Source of the DNA: Turritopsis dohrnii
Taxonomy: Eukaryota > Cnidaria > Hydrozoa > Anthoathecata > Oceaniidae
Length of the DNA: 64,000 bases
Assembly (NCBI GenBank): GCA_027922465.2
Contig: BQMF02000100.1
Location: forward strand, 434,001 to 498,000
Direction: 5' to 3'
Made by a program: the position numbers and the translations under genes. Shown piece by piece: positions 12,061 to 24,183 of the stretch (position 1 is its first letter; each line of letters begins with the position of its first letter). The notes below the pieces were generated by a model. That model ran no database searches, was not told where the DNA came from, and saw only the letters and a list, made by a program, of their open reading frames with translations.

Positions 12061-12269
12061 TTACTTGATAACTTCAATCAGCTCCTTGAGGTCTTTTTCA
12101 GAATTCTCATCAATTTTTACCCGGAAGTTGAACGCTTCCTGATAAGATTTGCCGGAATCACCAGCTTTATAAAATAAAGTACGGCAGTTTTTAAAATGGT
12201 CATTTTTAACTTGCTGGACAGAACACTTCACCCACTTATCCCTGTTTTGAACACAGTTCCTCTGATGTC
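12061..12269 (-). CDS. Unrecognised coding-like segment (possible terminal exon)
   Basis: On the minus strand an open frame runs from a possible acceptor (ttcag at 12270) to TAA. It contains CVQNRDKWVKCSV, FKNCRTLFYKAGDSGKSYQ and EKDLKELIEVIK. Two Cys pairs and a mixed, non-repetitive composition look protein-like, but I do not recognise the family. No partner exon was found upstream. It begins 15 bp from the Harbinger element's right edge. It could be a remnant gene exon or part of another transposon. Confidence 0.3.
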
Positions 12270-12533
12270 TGAATTAATTTTTGAAACATAAAACAAATGC
12301 AAAGATAAATTTTTCTAACACCCTGTATTGCCCTATCTACAATATATGACTAACTAGTTGCTAGAATTGCGGAGAAGAACAACTTTTTTAGCAGACATAA
12401 AAAGTTCTTTTTGACGCGACAACAAAACAATAGAATAAAAACATTCGAAGTATAGCACCACAACAATCTTGATAACTCACGCACTATTCAGAATATCGAA
12501 AAGATTATATCATGATCACGTGTATATGACAAA

Positions 12534-12690
12534 CTATCCCATACCAAAATACCGGATTTTTTGTACATAAATACCGAAATACCGGCACAAAAACGGGCGA
12601 TTTACCGTCACAGGCAGAAGATGAAATACCGTAATCCCTTCATTTTTTTCACCAAATACCGTTATACCGGACTGCCCAAAAACAAAAGGA
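12534..12690. repeat. 'taccg'-rich degenerate repeat
   Basis: The words ataccg / taccgg / taccgtc occur about eight times in 150 bp. A smaller cluster is at 10770-10850 (ataccgtcat, aataccggtaccgg). This looks like a degenerate short-unit repeat. No regular period was measured. Confidence 0.5.
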
Positions 12691-12725
12691 CCACAGACAA
12701 CGAAAAAATCTGCAGACATAAGAGA

Positions 12726-13140
12726 AATGACACTATTGCTTCCTGGATTCATACACAGAGCATACACAGTTTTTTTATAAGAATTACATAAACTGGCTTA
12801 ATTGGGGGCATATTAGATAAACTGCAATAAAAGAGGAGAAACATGGTTGGTTAAAAGCACGGCGTTATTTACCACGACTATATGTTATTTAAGCCTTTCT
12901 GACCTTCCTGCGATTTCTGATCACACTTTGAGCCTTAAGGTGATTCTTAGAATGTTCTTAAATTTTGACGATTTTGAGCCTCGTGATTCTTATAAAAAGA
13001 AGTCTTATAAAAAAAAGCTGTGTATGCTCTTTGTTTCGTTCCTCTTTGTTTCGTCTTGCTTCCATCATGCACTCATAAAACCTCTTCACCAATATAGCTA
13101 CGATTCTATACTCAGTTACAGTCAGAATAATAATTATAAC
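12726..13140. repeat. Dispersed repeat B, copy 2
   Basis: Shares gcttcctggattcatacaca, gcttccatcatgcactcat and the following AT-rich tail with 9290-9480, with extra sequence between the blocks. No TIRs were identified. Confidence 0.55.
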
Positions 13141-13494
13141 TAAAAATTATAATTCGAGACAACACCGCCTCGCAACTCTTCGTGTTCTGAAGCCTAAAAT
13201 AAACTTGTTGTAAAATTTCTTCGTTTTTTAAAAATTACATCAGACATTATGGTGGTTTGTTTATTTGACGTCATCACTGCGGTTGCAGTTGGTTTACTTA
13301 ATCGATTGTAAGAATTGAAACAATGTTTTACACGATGAAGAAAGATTCAGACAAAATGCGCGGTCAACTAATACTTGTGCAGACAATTTGGTAGACTTGT
13401 TAGGAGGTGTCCGCAAACAAACATCATTACTTGGCTCCACCCCCCTTCATAACGTCAACATAAACTCATTTTCTTTATTATTCAACATCATCAC

Positions 13495-14100
13495 AATCAG
13501 AAATTCGAAATTCTGAGCAAGAAAATGTATAGGATCATATGTCTATGACGCACCGTTTCGGAGATATCGTCGATCAAAAGTTTTGATTTTGAAAAGTCAA
13601 TTTTTTTCGTCACCCCATGACCAATACCGCACATTTCTACCATTTTGCGTTACAGACAAACGGACGGAGAATCGACTATTAAGACTAGCCGCCAAGGTGG
13701 CGTCACTCGCTGCCCATATTCAGCCTGCGTTGTTTCATCCGCTACAGTTCACGAAAAATTAAAATTAAGTAATTGCGATCGAAAGTGTACCCATGTTGTA
13801 GTGCTTGAAAAACTGATCAAAAAATGTATGGGATCGTTCCGCTACGACCAACCGTTACAGAGATATCATCGTTCAAAGATTTTGATGACGTCACGGACCC
13901 GTACCCCAAAAAAATTTAGCCTAAATTTGAATTCACGAAAAATTGAATTAAGGAATTGACAATGGATAGTGTTACCATCTTGTAGAGCTCGAAATTCTGA
14001 GCAAGAAAATGTATAGGATCATATGTCTATGACGAACCGTTTCGGAGATATCTTCGATCAAAAGTTTTGATGACGTCATAGAGCCCCGTCCCCAAAAATT
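13495..14100. repeat. Dispersed repeat C, two or three local units
   Basis: A block with attctgagcaagaaaatgta, ggatcatatgtctatgacg and cgtttcggagatatc occurs at 13500-13590 and again at 13985-14085. A diverged unit lies between (13690-13915). A fourth copy is on the same strand at 48466-48680. The order of shared words is constant (gccaaggtgg, ttcagcct, tgttgtag, aactgatcaaaaaa, gatgacgtc). Confidence 0.75.
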
Positions 14101-14149
14101 TTGCCCAAGGTTGGATTTAGCTTCTACCATCTAGCATACCCTTTCGGAA

Positions 14150-14870
14150 GCCGAATTGTTATAATGAGAGCATTATGTTTTCCTCGAAATAACTGTAATC
14201 TGATTATGCACTGTTCTCTCAATGAATTTAGAAAAAGGTAGACACGATATGGGCCGACAATTTTCATATGTGCTATGACTACCAGATTTACAAGTTGAAG
14301 TTATCATGCTGAATTTTTCGCGACTTGGAAACGTTCCATCATCGACTTGTTTATGAGGTGGCATAATGGAAAAGCTGATTCCTCTACGCTATATTTGATT
14401 AGTTCTGGAGACAAATTATCGTAACTCGCAGATTTATAAACTTTTGTCGTTTCATTTCAAGAATGACATCTCTCAAAGAGACATCTTTAAAATGGATAGT
14501 TTTTTATTTTGATTAAACTTCTGGCTTTGTTTGTTTGGAATTGTAATCTTGTCATATACAATCTCTTCCTGTTTACTCGTACCTATTGAACTAAAAGGGC
14601 TGCAAAATCTATTTTCCTCGTCACTGGTTCCAGCATCGCCAATAACAAAAGAACGCGAGGTTTCATTTGTCATTGAGTTAGACAAGAAGTAATTTTTTCC
14701 AGAAAGCAATTGGATGTTCTCCTGCAACTCTTTCTTATGGCATTTTGCCTTACTAAATCAGATAAGTCTGATGATAGTGTTGCACAAACGGTGATGTTTT
14801 CCTGGACTTCTTTAGGTGATAATCTCGATCCTTTATAATACTGTTGTACCTCAGGTGTCATCCATAAATA
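14150..14870 (-). pseudogene. Non-LTR retrotransposon fragment (RT N-terminal part)
   Basis: On the minus strand the frame near 14350-14170 reads KSGSHSTYENCRPISCLPF followed by SKFIERTVHNQI, the conserved RT start of jockey/CR1-like LINEs (K.G….YRPIS.LP..SK..ER….Q). Upstream on the same strand, 14860-14470, lie linker-like pieces with at least two frameshifts. No catalytic YADD region is present, so the piece is truncated at both ends. Confidence 0.8.
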
Positions 14871-15119
14871 CTGCTGTCAGTTGTATTCTTAAGTAATTCT
14901 TAATATATAAGTCAAAGTTCCTCCAGTACATCAAGAAAATGGATTTCTTTCGAGCCTCGTATAATTCTGAGAAAATTCATAATTATTAAAAACAAGCTTC
15001 TCTTTGTTCAATGAAAATTTTCTGTTGTTTCTCATCAGTCGAATTAAGGACAACAATACGCCGCTTGGCTTGAAGACTTCAGGACGTAACACAACGATGC
15101 ATAATTAGTCTCAAAAATA

Positions 15120-15678
15120 CAACGTTGCCGAATTGCCAAATTATGTTCAAATCTAATAAAATGACTGGCAAATTCAAAATCATCAACTTCTAATTGTGCG
15201 TTGTAGAAAGTTTTATGAATATTGCAGAACTTTCTAAGTTTGATCCAAATTTGGCCCGAATTACCCATTTCTCGTCAAATCTGACAAAATGACTGACAAA
15301 TTCGTAATCAGCACCTTTTAAATGTGATCCGTGCAAATTTTTGCGAAAATTGAAGAACTTTCGAAATTTGGTCCAAATTTGGCCTAAATTGCCCAATTTT
15401 AGTCAAACCTGGCAATATCATTGTCAAATTTGAAATCAGCACCTTTCAATTGTGATCCGTGCAAAATTTCATGACAATTGAAGAACTTTCGAAATTTGGT
15501 CTAAGTTTGGCCTAAATTGCCCAATTTTAGTCAAACCTGGCAATATCATTGTCAAATTCGAAGTCAGCGTCGTTCAATTGTGATCCGTGCAAATTTTCAT
15601 GAAAATTGAAGAACTTTCGAAATTTGGTCCAAATTTGGCCTAAATTGGCCAATTTTAGTCAAACCTGGTAATATTATT
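15120..15678. repeat. 128-bp satellite, array 1
   Basis: Direct repeats with a constant spacing of 128 bp: the word (c)ctgg(c/t)aatat(c/t)att starts at 15411, 15539 and 15667. Each unit holds gatccgtgcaaa, gaagaactttcgaaatttgg and tccaaatttggcc. Leftmost units are more diverged. The unit is not a multiple of three, so the ORFs drawn through it are incidental. Confidence 0.93.
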
Positions 15679-15679
15679 A

Positions 15680-17244
15680 GTCAGCGACCGTTTACGGTGC
15701 TGACTATTGGTTTCCATTTTGTCGTTTTTTTTCGTCCAAAAATTTTTCCCGTAGAACTTTCTAGAAGCTTCTAGAACTTTTTATCTCCCGAACAAAATGG
15801 CCACCAGTTATTGACGTCAAGAAAGAAAACGCTGTTCTTATTATGGAACCAGATGACTTAATTTGTACATATTGAAAACAGAGTAAACATCAAGCTCTAC
15901 GTTGTCATGTGTAAGTCTAAAACAAAGGAAATTTTAAATTTCAGGTTAAAGATATTCTATGAAGTTCATTTCCATTGCAAAAAACGCGTCAAAGTTTTGA
16001 TATCTTCAGAATAATTCACCTCCTAATTCGCAATTTGTGTAAAAGTAGCCATGAACATTATTAAAACTGTTTAAAAAGTCAATACAGCAAAAATAAAACT
16101 GGTAAAATTCTGGGAACTAATACGGTGTCAACTTTACAAATGAACTAGCTCTTGCTCATCTCATATATGACAGGGCACGATAGATTTCCTCAAATCTAGT
16201 GTTGTTTGATATTGTCTATGAAATCAAAACAAGAGCCAGATGGCGCAAAACGGTAGCAGCAAGTTTACTTTTCACACAAACGCTTTCGAAATTTTACTTT
16301 AAGTACTAAAAACGTCTTTACCGGTGTTTTCTGAGATATCTCACTGGTGGAAAACAGGCATTAACGATATATTTGATGAAAATGATTAATTAGTGTAAAT
16401 AGGGTCTAATCATAAAACACCGGCAATAATTTATTTAAAGACAAAAGAATTATACATGCGTGAGCTGTGTAACATATGTTTTTTTTATAAGAAATTTTTT
16501 CGTAAGAGCTTATGTGGAAAAAAAAAGTTTGTTTATAATAATAATTTCTGATGAAACCAAAATTGAATTCCAACAAATAACTGCCTTTTTGAACTAGATC
16601 TTTGAAAGCCGTAATACACAAACACAGTTGTAGTAGCTAACAAACGAGGTAATAAGAAATTTTGAACTGATAAGCTTTACTATCAAGAAAAGCAACATAT
16701 CAAGTATTTTCAGTTAGCGTAATGAGCTAAAAGTCCCATTTTTATGTACGCCTATTTGATTAGAATTCGAATGAATTCTAATTTCGTGGATTAAGTTATA
16801 AAATATCAGGTTATGTACTTTAAAAAAAAAGGTAATCTACTTTTAAATGTTTGATATGAAAAAGCTTCCAAATTACGAAGGCTGCGTCCTTCATTAGAAT
16901 TTACATTGGGTTTTTGGTAGAGTCCCGCAGACTCTAAATCGCAGACTAATTGCCATTTCGGCCGGAGTAGTAGGAGTTGGAGTCCGCGGGTGTTTTAATA
17001 CGGTATTCGCTTGCGCTGCTACCGTAAAAAGCGAGAATCAGGACGTCAAAATTTGTGGTGGAGAGATAAGGAAAACCTGCAAGTAACGTTACTGAAAAGA
17101 AATCTCACGATCTTGGACTTGTTTACTTTTTTTTTGACTGGCTCTAACTACGCCTCTGGTTGAAGAAAATGATTGAATTCGCAGATTATCAGCTTATGCA
17201 TGTCTGTCGCTGACTTTGCGGCCTTTCAAGGCTGCTTTATTTTC
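15680..17244. other. Segment splitting the satellite array
   Basis: About 1.56 kb of unrelated DNA lies between two satellite arrays of the same phase and orientation. It begins near tcagcgac and ends near gtcgctga, an 8-bp inverted match that could mark an inserted element, but the evidence is thin. No protein family was recognised inside. Confidence 0.35.
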
Positions 17245-17692
17245 AAATTTGAAATCAGAACCTTTCAATTGTGATCCGTGCAAAATTTCATGAAAATTGA
17301 AGAACTTTCGAAATTTGGTCCAAATTTGGCCTAAATTGCCCAATTTTAGTCAAACCTGGCAATATCATTGTCAAATTTGAAATCAGCACCTTTCAATTGT
17401 GATCCGTGCAAAATTTCATGAAAATTTAAGAACTTTCGAAATTTGGTCCAAATTTGGCCTAAATTGCCCAATTTTAGTCAAACCTGGCAAAATCATTGTC
17501 AAATTTGAAATCAGCGTCTTTCAATTGTGCTCTGTGCAAATTTTCATGAAAATTGAAGAACTTTCGAAATTTGGTCCAAATTTGGCCTAAATTGCCCAAT
17601 TTTAGTCAAACCTGGCAAAATCATTGTCAAATTCGAAATCAGCGTCTTTCAATTGTGCTCTGTGCAAATTTTCATGAAAATTGGTCAACTGG
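17245..17692. repeat. 128-bp satellite, array 2
   Basis: Same unit and orientation as at 15120-15678; the word ctggcaa(t/a)atcattg falls at 17358, 17486 and 17614, spacing 128 bp. Neighbouring units here are nearly identical, so this array is the more homogeneous. Confidence 0.93.
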
Positions 17693-17727
17693 AAGTCCTA
17701 ATTTGACCAAACGTTCATAACTTGGAG

Positions 17728-17752
17728 GAGTAGTAGTAGTAGTAGTAGGAGG
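17728..17752. repeat. (AGT)n microsatellite
   Basis: ggaggagtagtagtagtagt type run just after satellite array 2. Confidence 0.9.
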
Positions 17753-17759
17753 AGAAACC

Positions 17760-18975
17760 ACGGGTATTTTAAATACTTTACTCCACCACGGGTGTCCTAA
17801 AGTCAATAAATTCTTATTTAGCACGGGTTAGATTATGAAAGGAATTAGAAAACCTCCAATTTAACGTGGCTAGTTCTAATTAAACGCGGATTTTCGGGAG
17901 TACTTTTTGATGTTAGCAATCAACGGTAAAAAACTGGCTGATCTCACTGTGAATGCCTAACAAGGAATGAGAAATGATTGAGACTACGGTCTAAGAGCGT
18001 GAGCAAGTCAGTGAGTTCTATAGATTTTATGCCACCTCCAACAGCACCAAGAAAAAGACCAAAATACGACATATTGCAGTATTTGGAAAGCAACCCGCCT
18101 TTGGGCAATTTATTTCGAAGTCGTCGACGTTATCTTCGGCTCAATCTAGCAGGCTGGGTTCATAGTTTTTGTAGAAGTGGAGCGACTCTTATGAAAAGCG
18201 ATTGGAACAAAGCCTGTTGAAGAAGAGGTGAAGAGGGGAAAAAAAACTTTCGTCATAACTTTGATGACAAATCTTGACCGTATTAGTGGAACTGCTCCCG
18301 ATCATTTCACCGGATCGAACCCGGTCAACTTTGTAGATTTGTAGAAGTTATCCAACCAGAACTAACCAAAAACGTCATCATCACTATTCAGATTGGTTTT
18401 GACAATGGGAGCTACGTATACCAGAACTGAAAAGTTCGTTCCGTTTAACCATTGAGCAAGAAAAAGATTTAATGCAATAACTCGACTGTTAACAACATGT
18501 AACTGATCGTTGTTGCAAATGAGTTTGTTAGTATTTCCGCAAATCATTATTGGAACGTTTACTGAACGTTTATCATTGACGTGACAACTTGGGCCTACTT
18601 AAAAAGGACCAAATATCAATCATAACATAATTGATCACACGGGTCGCCAGTTTGCTATTAAAAATAGTTCTTCATAATGTTCATGTTCGGGTCACTCTTA
18701 TAAATGCAAAAATATTTCAGATGCTCATAATCATATCATATCAAAGGAAATTCAATCAGAACTTGCTCATGTGTCCTTAAAATAAATTTTGTCTGGGCTG
18801 GTAGTAGATTTTCAGACATTGCGGCTCATTAACCATCATCATTGTTTGCGGCATTCGAAGCTCGGGATCAATTCCAACGTATTTACTCATCAGATGATTT
18901 CAGTTTTCTTCGCTGGAGGTATACACGTTGCTGTGAAGTCGAAAATGGCTTCTTAGAATACGATTCCATTATGAT
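17760..18975. other. Intergenic, nothing recognised
   Basis: Contains two short ORFs (17978-18220 plus; 18362-18547 minus) with no family signature or supporting splice structure. Confidence 0.3.
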
Positions 18976-18977
18976 TA

Positions 18978-19236
18978 AAGCAGGATTTCCACTTATGTAT
19001 TTTGATACGCGTATCAGCACGTATCATTTTCTGAGTTCATTGATTGGTTCTCGAGATAATTATTTGTAATTATACCTTTGTTTAAAATAGTTTGGATACA
19101 CGTATTGAACTAAAAAAGTTGAATTCATTTTAACTTTTCACGTATCGTACTGAAACGTATCAAGATCAATCAATCTGCCCAATCAGATGTTAAATTTTCA
19201 TACGATACGCGTATCAAAATGTATAAAAACCCGCTT
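18978..19236. mobile_element. MITE with AAGC(A/G)GG ends and GATACGCGTATC
   Basis: The left end aaagcaggatttccac…gtattttgatacgcgtatc is the reverse complement of the right end gatacgcgtatcaaaatgtataaaaacccgctt, apart from a few changes. TA flanks both sides (18976-18977 and 19237-19238). Length is ~259 bp and it is non-coding. The flanks could be a TA or a TWA target duplication, so a mariner-like or Harbinger-like origin is undecided. Confidence 0.75.
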
Positions 19237-19239
19237 TAG

Positions 19240-20922
19240 GCTCTAAATGATCTATGATCTTTTCTCTTTCCCGTCCATAATAATGCCTGATTTGATATTT
19301 CCAGTGACGTAACCTTCATGTCAAACTGAGTCAGAATACACTGAAGTCAAAGAAACAAAATGTTGCTATAGAAACAAAATGTTGCTATAGAAAAAATGTA
19401 GAAAAAGGAGTGTTTAGGAAAAATCATGGCTGCAAAGAAGAAAGAGTCAAGGATGACAGAAAATGAATTTGAAATTTCCAAATTTAAGGAGCTCTTATAC
19501 TTAATCTGAGGGAGTCAGCGATTGTATTTCGTCTCTCATGTACACACGTGCTAGCGCATCTTATTCAGATCATCATTTTACAATATTTTCCACTTGTAAC
19601 CGATCATCTCTACCAGTCAGTCTGTTGAAGAATTTACTTTCTTTCTCTTCCAATCCACCTAGTGGTTGAAAATACAAAGATGTGTAAAAATATCTCGTTC
19701 TCAGTTGTCGTTGATTTTTCTTTCCTTTGTTATTCATACCAAACATTTTCTAATGCGGTTTTCCGTTATTGTTGTTTCAGTTTCATGACAGATGCTTTGA
19801 TCTTCGATGCTTTGATCTTTCTTGCGTGGTCGTCAGTTGCTGTTAGATGAGTACATGATACTACTATCAGAGAGTACTCGTTTTTCTTTTTGATATTCTA
19901 CAAAAATTAGTATCTCGAGTCTTCTCAGTTTTCCTGGCAATGCAGTTATGACTAGCTGCTGGTATGAATTTTTTGTTGATGACGTCATCTTCTAAATAAC
20001 TTGTCAGTTTAGTGTAACCCTCCATCCATCCATTAGATAGTTCATTCAATGTATAAAGTCATAGAGTATTTTGGAAACTGATGTTTTCTATTAGCTTTGC
20101 GATTTGAATACTTTTTTCATCATCAGAAATAACATGCTCCAGGACGCCATTTACAACATCATGAGGGTGTAAGCCGAAAAGTTTATATGTGTCGGTTTAG
20201 GTTTTTTTACAGTTTTAGCCATTCTAGCCCAATAAAATTCGCAAAATTTTCTTGACCCTAATTAATAAGCCCCTCCCCCACACTAGCAAAAGTGTCCGCT
20301 ATAACCAGGTGTCCGCTATATAGAGGGTTTGGGAGTTTTCAGAGAAAAGACACTTGAAAACTTTAAGATAACCTTGTCTTTACGTTATAGGCCGTATTAC
20401 AGTTTTACTTATCAAAAAAGTCACCCAGTTAGCCAGTTTTAAATTGTTTTAAATTTTTCATCCTAACTAATCAAGTTATTTATCATCATGTTCATTTCGC
20501 TGTCACCAATTGTGGGAGATGATTCGCTGATGAGCCAGAAGAAAGCTGTAGAGTCTTAGCGTAGCTGCTTTAGCTACCATTTTTATTTCTGTATATAATC
20601 ACGTGACCATGCATACGTTTGTGCTGGCAGTTGTATGATAAGCCTCTTGTAAAAATGACTTCTTAGAAACTGGACGTATTTCGCTTGAACCCACGTTGCC
20701 CAGCTTCTAAAAAAGCAATGAGTATGATCAACACGCAGTTGCAGTTAGTTTCCGATGGTTGACATATTCCACTCTATTTGAGTGAACTGGCATTGAAGTT
20801 TCTTCAATTTGAAAATCATCGCATTTGTGTTGCTGTCACACAGGTAAAAGAGTGAATAGAGGAGCTGGTGTTGGACTTGAAATCCATGTTGATTACATCT
20901 TTTATGGTGACAAAAATGAGTC
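19240..20922. other. Intergenic, nothing recognised
   Basis: Holds a small tandem duplication (agaaacaaaatgttgctat, twice near 19356-19390) and, at 20284-20335, the word tgtccgctata twice followed by tatagaggg. The latter resembles the terminal fragment at 21950-22041. Confidence 0.4.
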
Positions 20923-21797
20923 CAGCCCTCTGATTTAGGAAAAAAAACTGACAGCGAAAAAATGCCGTCGTATTTGAAAATTGCGACTGCAGATCGATGT
21001 TAACGACGGCAAAACTTGATTGGTTTATTCCAGTTAAAATATTGCTGTAGAATAATGGGTAATAAAACATAAACTAAATACTTTATAAATCAATAGTGTT
21101 ATCTGGAACAAGAAGTTAAAAGATCTAAAATAGATTTAAAGCAGCAGGGGATTTGCTGTGAAGATGTAATTTAAAAACAACTAACCTACGCGTTAACGTT
21201 TCTGTACTAATTTCACGGCAAGCGAAAAGAAAAATCACAAGACAATCAGTATATTGAAAACAAAACCGAAACTGACTTGAATAGAATATGAACTTATCGA
21301 ACAAAAAAATTCCATCCAAAAACAAATCTCAAATAATACACTTCCTGCTGCATAAAGGCTTTCTATTTGACGTTATATGAGTATCGTTTTGATAATAAAT
21401 GGAAGATGTCAAGGGAATTCCCAGGAATTGCCAAAATCACCCTTATGTTAGATATAACTCGCCATTGTTTTGCTATTGTTTAAGTCTCGTCTGTTTCTCT
21501 TGGGTTTTCCTCTCAAAAGATGAAATGAAATGTTCGTTAGACATAATAAAGTTGGCACCACTTTTGCCAAAGATAAAGAAATGAATGATTTTGTTTCATC
21601 ACGTAAGCAAACCAGACAAGCTAACGTGATTGAGGAAATAGAAAGAATAAGATAGAAATGAAAGGACTTATTAAAGTATTAATTGTACGATATTTGTATT
21701 CGAATAACACTGTCGGCAAAATTTTGCCGTGATAAATTTGATTTACGGCAGCTTCACGACGTCAAAAGCTGCATGCTGTCGTAAATTCAGAAGGCTG
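20923..21797. mobile_element. MITE family A, copy 2, interrupted
   Basis: Begins cagccctctgatttagg and ends aattcagaaggctg, matching the termini and interior of 1118-1568 in the same orientation. It is 875 bp long because ~470 bp of unrelated DNA sits between about 21218 and 21688, where copy 1 runs straight on. No target duplication is preserved. Confidence 0.82.
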
Positions 21798-21949
21798 TAA
21801 ATTCAGTCGTAGGCTCAAAAAGGCTATCGAACCACTTGACAAAAACATTGATGCTAAAGTAGGCAAATGTATTAAATAAATATGTTGAAAGTTTATCATC
21901 AGATATGAAATTTTGTAGTAATTCATTTATTGTCTTTTTAATTTTCTTC

Positions 21950-22041
21950 AAAATTATATAGAGGTTATATAGAGGTTTTTTCATAAGAGTTTGACCGTGA
22001 TTCGCTATATAGCATGTCCGCCATAGCCAGAGGTTTGACTG
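21950..22041. mobile_element. Pogo/Tigger-like terminal fragment
   Basis: Ends in agaggtttgactg followed by TA, the reverse complement of the CAGTCAAACCTCT end typical of pogo/Tigger elements. The preceding tatagaggt, gctatatagc and tccgccatag words resemble 20284-20335. No opposite end was found. Confidence 0.5.
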
Positions 22042-22689
22042 TAACTCTCCTCGGGGAGTTTGAAAGAACACGAAGCATCACGTGACGAAATGCTGCTTTT
22101 TTTTCCTACGCAAACAGCACAAACCCTTTTTGTTTAGACTGGAAAACACAGTGTTGCTGTCTCATAACCTAAATTCAAAATGGATGACAGTCAACTACCC
22201 TGAGTAATAACTTTTTATAAAACAGCACAGCAAAAAAGAATCTGTTATTTTGCAAACGCTGCAACTTCCGATCGCAGAAATTTATTTGTCTTTCTGAATG
22301 GTGAAGTATTTTCTACGTTTGGAGCAAGATGATTTTTATTTTTTCATTTTTTTTCATTCAAAATTGACTTTATTTAGTCAGAAGTTTTTTTTTGTATTTA
22401 CATTTTTGTATTTATGTTGTTAATATGCATGGTATAATCTGTGATAGTAATTTGCTCTTTTTTAGTTCTAATTACTTAGGTATAATTCATCCCAAAATTA
22501 CATCAAATTTTAGATAGGGGTTTTCCTCACATCAATATTGACATGATTTAATTTCCTATGTTATGTAAATCCTTTTTAGAATTACTAATGTAGGTCAGTG
22601 GTTTTAATAACAAAATAAAAATGTAAATGCATTTTTTGAAGAAGGCTATATAGATGATTTCAGAGATCCTGCAACCAATTTTTTTATTG

Positions 22690-22800
22690 TTACTAGAGCG
22701 CTAGCTGATTATATAAAAAGTGAAACTAAGCTATTATAATAGAAGTTTCACAGGTCTGATGAAGAGAATACTCGAAAGCTTGTCACACGGTGTAATTTTT
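22690..22800. repeat. Penelope-like terminal fragment (candidate)
   Basis: Contains gtctgatgaagagaatactc followed by gaaagcttgtcac, the 'TGATGAAG…CGAAA' pattern also found in the inverted repeats at 23991-24047 and 24642-24697. It is probably a solo terminal piece of a related element. Confidence 0.4.
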
Positions 22801-23096
22801 TATGAATTAATATTTTAAGTTTAAACTTACAAAAAGCTGGTTTTATGATGTAATATGAATATTAAATGAAATGGTTGGTGATTGCGTCTGTGCTGATAAT
22901 ATAGTTGAAACGTTTTGGAATATAATACCACGACAACATTTGTAACCTACAAATGTATGAAGGGAACGTGTTATATGTGTTCATTGAAATCTGAGAATAC
23001 AATCGGGAAGGCCGTTGATGAGATGTTGATGTTTCGCAAATGTTCAGGTTAGATTAAAGGAATAGGTCAAGTAAAGAAGGCTCCTGATCAGCTCAA

Positions 23097-23440
23097 TCAG
23101 ATATGCGAGTGGAAGAGTTCACAAGTTGAGAAAGGTAACCAGTCAGCATGATGGGTATTGAAATCACCGAATACAAAGATATTAGCAGAAGGGTGAGTTA
23201 TAAGAGTTTTATCAATGTTTTCCGAGATAGAATTGATGACGTTGCACAACTGAAAAGATGGGGAGCGATTCACAAAGAACAGATAACTAATTGAATGCAA
23301 GAGAGAAAGACATAAACAGATGAAAGATTCATCAGGTACACCGAAGTCAGAAGAGCTAATAGAAGGGTTGAGATTAGTTTCACAAATAGCAAGAATGTCA
23401 GGAGATAAGTTTAGAGAAGTTCCCACAAAGCCCACAAAGA
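23097..23440 (-). pseudogene. Non-LTR retrotransposon endonuclease fragment
   Basis: The minus-strand ORF carries SPDILAICETNLNP and, after a gap, IFVFGDFNTHHADW. These are the ET and GDFN..H..W motifs of the apurinic-type endonuclease domain that precedes RT in jockey/CR1-like elements. The domain is incomplete (the C-terminal SDH box is missing) and no RT follows. Confidence 0.85.
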
Positions 23441-23629
23441 GAAGGAAAGTGAGAAAGGCGTTGGCGATTTACAAGAACCCGATTTAGATTTACTGATAAT
23501 TGCCATTGTTTATCATAATGAGGAGAAAGAAATCCTAGTTGTGATTTGAAAATCTCGTGCAAGAGGATCATTTCAATATAGGTTTGCTGTTAGCTATGAA
23601 CTTTTTGTCATAGCAAAAGCAATGTAGTG

Positions 23630-23960
23630 GCCTCTAAGCTCTAGGACGCCGTCCAAGCGCAACTTGGCACTACCACTGCAACACCATTTTTCCACTGTTG
23701 ATAGAGCAGCCACTCTAAGTAGCTAGCAAAGAGTTTGGGCTCATAGCACTACAAGCAGCACATCTACACTAATAGATGAAGTAGGGCTACTAGGCCGGAT
23801 GGTATCTCTACCTGCTCCTAAACACAATTATGGCTTGCCAACCAGGTCTTTTTATTGAGACACCATCTCTAGGAAGGTTGCCTACCAAAGCTGAGGAAGC
23901 CTTCTCCTCCATTAAGCAAGACTGACCCTGCCGGATGCCAACCCGGTATTTTCGGGGATT
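23630..23960 (-). repeat. GC-richer retroelement-like segment
   Basis: Visibly richer in G+C than its surroundings. The minus-strand frame near 23950-23810 reads RVGIRQGQSCLMEEKASSAL then LPRDGVSIKRPGWQAI, which is protein-like but not a family I can name. It may be the 5' or ORF1 part of the LINE whose endonuclease lies just beyond, or a separate repeat. Confidence 0.4.
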
Positions 23961-24087
23961 AACATATATACATATATGAACATATGAACAATTAAAAACA
24001 CATCTCTTCAAAAATTTTCGATATCTTACATATCTTTATCAAGTTAAAAATGATACAAATATTGAACGTTTATATAGAGAAAAAAAT

Positions 24088-24114
24088 TAAATATATATAT
24101 ATATATATATATAT
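24088..24114. repeat. (TA)n microsatellite
   Basis: About 12 TA units inside the Penelope-like fragment. Confidence 0.9.
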
Positions 24115-24183
24115 TTCATGAAAACAGGATGAATGTTTTAGTGATTACCATATTATGCATTTGATGTTAAGTTAAGTTATGCA

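Noticed and set aside
15044..15396. Minus-strand ORFs in the satellite
   Set aside because: They are reading frames through a 128-bp repeat whose length is not a multiple of three.
15120..17692. CRISPR-like regular repeat
   Set aside because: Units are contiguous 128-bp satellite monomers without spacers, in eukaryotic DNA.
17978..18220. 80-codon ORF (RS- and K-rich start)
   Set aside because: No recognisable domain, neighbouring exons or conserved motif; composition is compatible with chance.
18842..19069. 75-codon ORF
   Set aside because: Its second half is the left end of the MITE at 18978.
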